A stretch of DNA of 64,000 nt from Nymphaea colorata. Lineage: Eukaryota > Streptophyta > Magnoliopsida > Nymphaeales > Nymphaeaceae. Made by a program: the position numbers and the translations under genes. The stretch spans positions 14,553,868-14,617,867 of the forward strand of contig NC_045150.1 in NCBI RefSeq assembly GCF_008831285.2, written 5' to 3'. Under the pieces are notes generated by a model. It ran no database searches and was not told the origin of the DNA. It was given only the letters and a program-made list of their open reading frames with translations. Below, piece after piece: positions 60,381 through 64,000 of this stretch. Each line of letters opens with the position of its first letter. Within the stretch, counting starts at the first letter, position 1.

Positions 60381-60790
60381 GATTTTAATCTCTTCAATCA
60401 ATCAACAATATAAATGAAATGGCAAGTTTAACAAATTGGCTTAACAATAGTTGATCGAATGAATGTTTTAAACCTCATTTGAATTAGTACAAACTAGTTG
60501 TTTCAATCACTTAAATCATTGAATATAAATGTAACAACATTTTATATTCATTACATTAACTATAAATATCAAATGATACAAAATTGTGATTTTAATCTCT
60601 TCAATCAATCAACAATATAAATGAAACGAAAAGTTTGACAAATTGGCTTAACAATAGTGGATCGAATGAATGTTTTAAACCTCATTTGAATGACTAGAAA
60701 CTGGTTGTTTCAATCCCTTAAATCATTGAATATAAATGTAACAACATTTTATATTCATTAGATTAAATATAAATATCAAATGAATGTATT
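60381..60790 (+). repeat. Local two-monomer duplication, offset 207 bp
   Basis: GATTTTAATCTCTTCAATCA occurs at 60,381 and 60,588. The following ~200 bp are nearly identical, including the rare ACAACATTTTATATTCATTA text. This shows recent local amplification inside the array. Confidence 0.75.
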
Positions 60791-62699
60791 AAATGCGTAC
60801 GAACTTGTCATTTTAATTCCTTTAATCTTCAAATATAAGTAACAAGTTAAACCATTGGGTTGACAATAAGTTAACAAAATGTCTTGGAATCGCATTCGTA
60901 TTAATATGAACTTATTATTTCAATATCTTAAACTATTCAATATAGATATAACTAGTTGAACACATTGAATTAACTATAAGGGATCAAATGAATGTCTTAA
61001 ATCCCATTTGTATTCATATGAGCATTTGATTTCAATCTCTAACATCATTCAATATATATGTAACAACAAATTAAACTCTTTTGATTAGCTATAAGTGATC
61101 AAACAAATGGCTTAAGTCCCATTCGTATTCATAAAAACTTGTGATTTGAATTCTTTAGGTGATTTAATATGAATATAAAAACAAGTTAAACTCATTGCAT
61201 TTACTATAATGGATCAAATGAATGACAAAACCCATTTGTATTCATGATTTCAAATCATTTAATCATCAACAAAGATATAACATGGAGTTGATCTCATTTG
61301 AATAATTATAAAGGTGTGCATACGAACTTGTGATTTCATTCTCTTAATCATTCAATATAGATACAACAAGAAGTTAAAGACATTGAGTTAACTTGTGATG
61401 GATCAAGTCATTCATATTCATACGAACTTGTGATTTCAATCCCTTCAATTACCCAATATAGATAAAACAATATGTTAAATGCGTTGGATTAAACATAAGG
61501 GATGTAATGAATGACTTAAGTCCATTCGTATTCATATGAACATGTACTTTTAATCCCGTAAATCATTCAATCTAGATATAACGACAAGTTAAACACGTGG
61601 TACAAACTATATCAGATCAAATGAATGTTTTAAATCTCATTCGTCTTCATGTGAACGTGTGATTTAAATCTATTAAATCAATCAATATAGATATGACAAC
61701 ATGTTCAACTCATTGTGTTAACTATAATGGATGAAATGAATTACTTAAATCTCATTCATATTTGTACGACCTTATGATCCCAATCTCTTAAATCAAATTG
61801 AACAACAAGTTCAAGTCATTGGTTAACTATAATAGATCAAGTGAATGACCTAAATCTTATTCGAATTCATATGAACTTGTGATTTCAATTTTCTAAACCA
61901 ATCAATATAGACATAACAACAAGTTGAACTCATTGGCATAAGTACAAGGGATCCAAGGAATGGCTTAAATCTCATCCGTGTTCAAACAAACTTGTTATTT
62001 CAATCCCTTAAGTCATTCAATATAAACGTAACAACATGTTTAACTCATTGAATTAACTACAAGGGATTGAAATAGGAGCTTAAATTTCAATCCCTTTGAT
62101 ACATATTTTAAAACAAGTTAAACACACTGGATTAACTTTAAAAGATCAAATAAGAGCTTAAATTGCACTCAAATGTATACATACTTGTGATTTCAATCCC
62201 CAACAACATTAAATATGATTATAACAAGAAGTTGAAATCATTCAATTAACTATAAAGATCGAATTAATGACTTAAATCCCAATTGCATTTATGTGAACGT
62301 GTGAATTCAGTCGCTTAAATAATTCATTGTAGATGTAAAAACAAGTTAAACACATTAGATTAAATATAAGGGATCAAAGGAATAAATTAAATCTCATTCA
62401 TGTTCATACAAATTTGTGATTTTAATCCCTTAAATCAATCAATACAAATGTGACAACAAGTTGAACTCATTAGCTTAACAAATATGCATGTAAATGAATG
62501 GCTTAAATCTCATTCCTATTCATATGAACTTGTGATGTCAATATATTAAGTCACTTAATATACATATAAGAAAAAGTTGAACTAATTAGATTAACTATAA
62601 TGGATCAAATGAATTGCTTAAATTTTACTCGTTTTCATATGAACCAGAAATTTCAATCCCCTTAATCATTAAATAAACTCATCCCAATATACTAAATTT

Positions 62700-62850
62700 C
62701 GCTCGTTTTAATATGCGAGAATTGAAATTTATGCTCTTATTTGATCTTTTAAAGTTAATTCAATGTGTTTAACTTGTTGAAAAATATAAATCAAATGATT
62801 TAAGCGATTGAAATAACAATTCAGATGAGTACTAATTAGATTTAAGTCAT
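62700..62850 (-). repeat. Inverted monomer patch inside the satellite
   Basis: On the minus strand this ~150-bp stretch reads as normal monomer sequence: TATTTCAATCGCTTAAATC, then CAACAAGTTAAACACATTG, then AATTAACTTTAAAAGATC and AAATAAGAGCATAAATTTC. Its closest relative by eye is the direct monomer at ~62,090-62,160 (both share ACTTTAAAAGATCAAATAAG). It ends about 10 bp before the second higher-order copy starts. Confidence 0.8.
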
Positions 62851-64000
62851 TCATTTAAATCTCATTCATATTTGTGCGAACTTGTGATTTCAATCTCTTA
62901 AATCTTCAAATATGGATGCAACAACAAGTTAAACTTATCGGCATAACTATAAAGGATTCAATGAATTGCGTAAGTCTCATTTGTATTCATACAAACTTGT
63001 TATCTCAATCCCGTAAACATTCAATATAAACATAGCAACAAGTTCAACTCATTGGATTTACTATAAGGGATCAAATGAATGACTCAAATCAGATTCATAT
63101 TCACACGGGCTTGTGATTTCAGTCTATTATATCATTGAATATAAATGCAATAAGAAGTTCAACTCATTGCATTGACTATAATAGAGTAAATGGATGACTT
63201 CAACTCTATTTGTACTCATACGAACTTGTGATTTCAGTCCTTTAAATCTTTCAATATAAATTATAACAAGTTGAATAAATCATTCAATATAAATTATAAC
63301 AAGTTGAACACATATTGATTAACAATGACAGATTAAATGATTGGCAGAAATTATATTCGTTTTCAAACAAAGTTGTGATTTCAATCGCCTAGATCGATAA
63401 ATATAAATGTAACAACAAGTTGAACTCATTGGATCAACTATGATGGAGAAAATGAATGACTTATATCTCATTCGTAATTACACAAACTTGTGATTTCAAT
63501 CACTTAAATTTTTTGAAATGAATATAATAACAAGTTTAATTCATTGGATTCACTATAATGAATCAAATGAATGGCTTAAATCTTATTCTATTCATAGAAC
63601 TTGCGATTTGAATCCCTTAGTTCTTTCAATATCGATATAAAAACAAGTTACACACTGGATCAAATATAGGAGATCAAATGAATGGCTGAAATTTCATTCA
63701 TTTTCACTGAACATAAACAGAAACATAACGACAAGTTTGACTCATTTGCTTAATGATAATGGATGAGATGAATGTTTTGGACCTCATTTGAATTCTTACA
63801 AACTAGTGACTTCAATCCCTTATGTTATTGAATGTAGATGAATCAACAAGTTATACTCATTCAATTAACTATAAGTATCAAATGAATGTATTAAATCTCA
63901 TTCATGTTTGTATGAACTTGTGATTTCAATCAATTAATTTTTCAAATATAGATGTAGCAACAAGTTGAACTCATTGGCATAACTATAAGGGATTCAAAGA

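Larger units (their letters stand above)
58391..64000 (+). repeat. Satellite-like tandem array, ~115-bp monomer
   Basis: About 48 head-to-tail monomers run to the window end, so the array continues outside. Monomer landmarks in order are TGATTTCAATCCCTTAAATC, ATTCAATATAAATGTAACAA, CAAGTTGAACTCATTGG, TAACTATAA, GGATCAAATGAATGG, CTTAAATCTCATTCGTATTC and ACGAACTTG. Successive TGATTTCA-type landmarks at ~58,523, 58,638, 58,752 and 58,867 give a period of 114-115 bp. Monomers differ from one another by substitutions and small indels. No coding sequence is present. Confidence 0.92.

Noticed and set aside
58391-64000. CRISPR-like array
   Set aside because: Monomers are contiguous, ~115 bp and diverged throughout, with no short fixed repeat and unique spacers. 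The setting is a plant nuclear genome.
1-64000. tRNA, rRNA or telomere repeats
   Set aside because: None recognised. The tRNA-like hits were the copia primer-binding sites at 10,667 and 39,486, which are only 12-13 bases long.

Overview
The window looks like nuclear DNA of a flowering plant. It is AT-rich and full of (TA)n, (CA)n and (GA)n microsatellites. It holds decayed plant-type Ty1/copia and Ty3/gypsy LTR elements, a plant LINE and MITEs, and four copies of a CDR1/nepenthesin-type aspartic protease gene. The species cannot be told from the sequence. I see no intact host gene and no RNA gene. Alignments were made by eye, so identities and boundaries are approximate.

Layout. Positions 1-520 hold dispersed repeat A. 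Positions ~1,880-10,333 and ~18,672-26,745 are the two arms of a very large inverted repeat (about 8 kb each). Each arm carries, in the same order from its outer end, repeat B, TA/CA microsatellites, unassigned sequence, repeat C, and the same truncated Ty1/copia element (gag to integrase, no reverse transcriptase). The ~8.3-kb spacer holds the LTR and primer-binding site of the left copia copy, a fragment of a second copia element, another repeat A copy and aspartic protease copy 1 (minus strand, pseudogene).

From 26.7 to 38.6 kb there is a hairpin-bearing MITE and a block homologous to the upstream flank of the protease genes (28.77-29.48 kb). A third repeat C copy, a degenerate minus-strand LINE (33.0-36.9 kb) and the 3' half of protease copy 2 (37.4-37.8 kb) follow. 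From 38.8 to 47.4 kb there is a copia 5' end (LTR, primer-binding site, partial gag) on the minus strand, anonymous AT-rich DNA and a third repeat B copy. A GC-richer block with LTR-like signals ends this stretch.

From 47.4 to 57.6 kb there are two more protease loci in direct orientation: copy 3 at 50.4-51.7 kb, riddled with stops, and copy 4 at 57.0-57.6 kb, truncated. Each is preceded by the same kind of duplicated upstream block. At 57.9-58.4 kb lies a gypsy protease-region fragment. From ~58.4 kb to the window end runs a tandem array of a ~115-bp AT-rich monomer. It shows a ~4.36-kb higher-order duplication and a short inverted patch at the duplication junction.

Nothing here works as a pathway. 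The window records segmental duplication, inversion and transposon decay around an aspartic protease family. The features most worth a second look are the giant inverted repeat and the satellite with its inverted patch.
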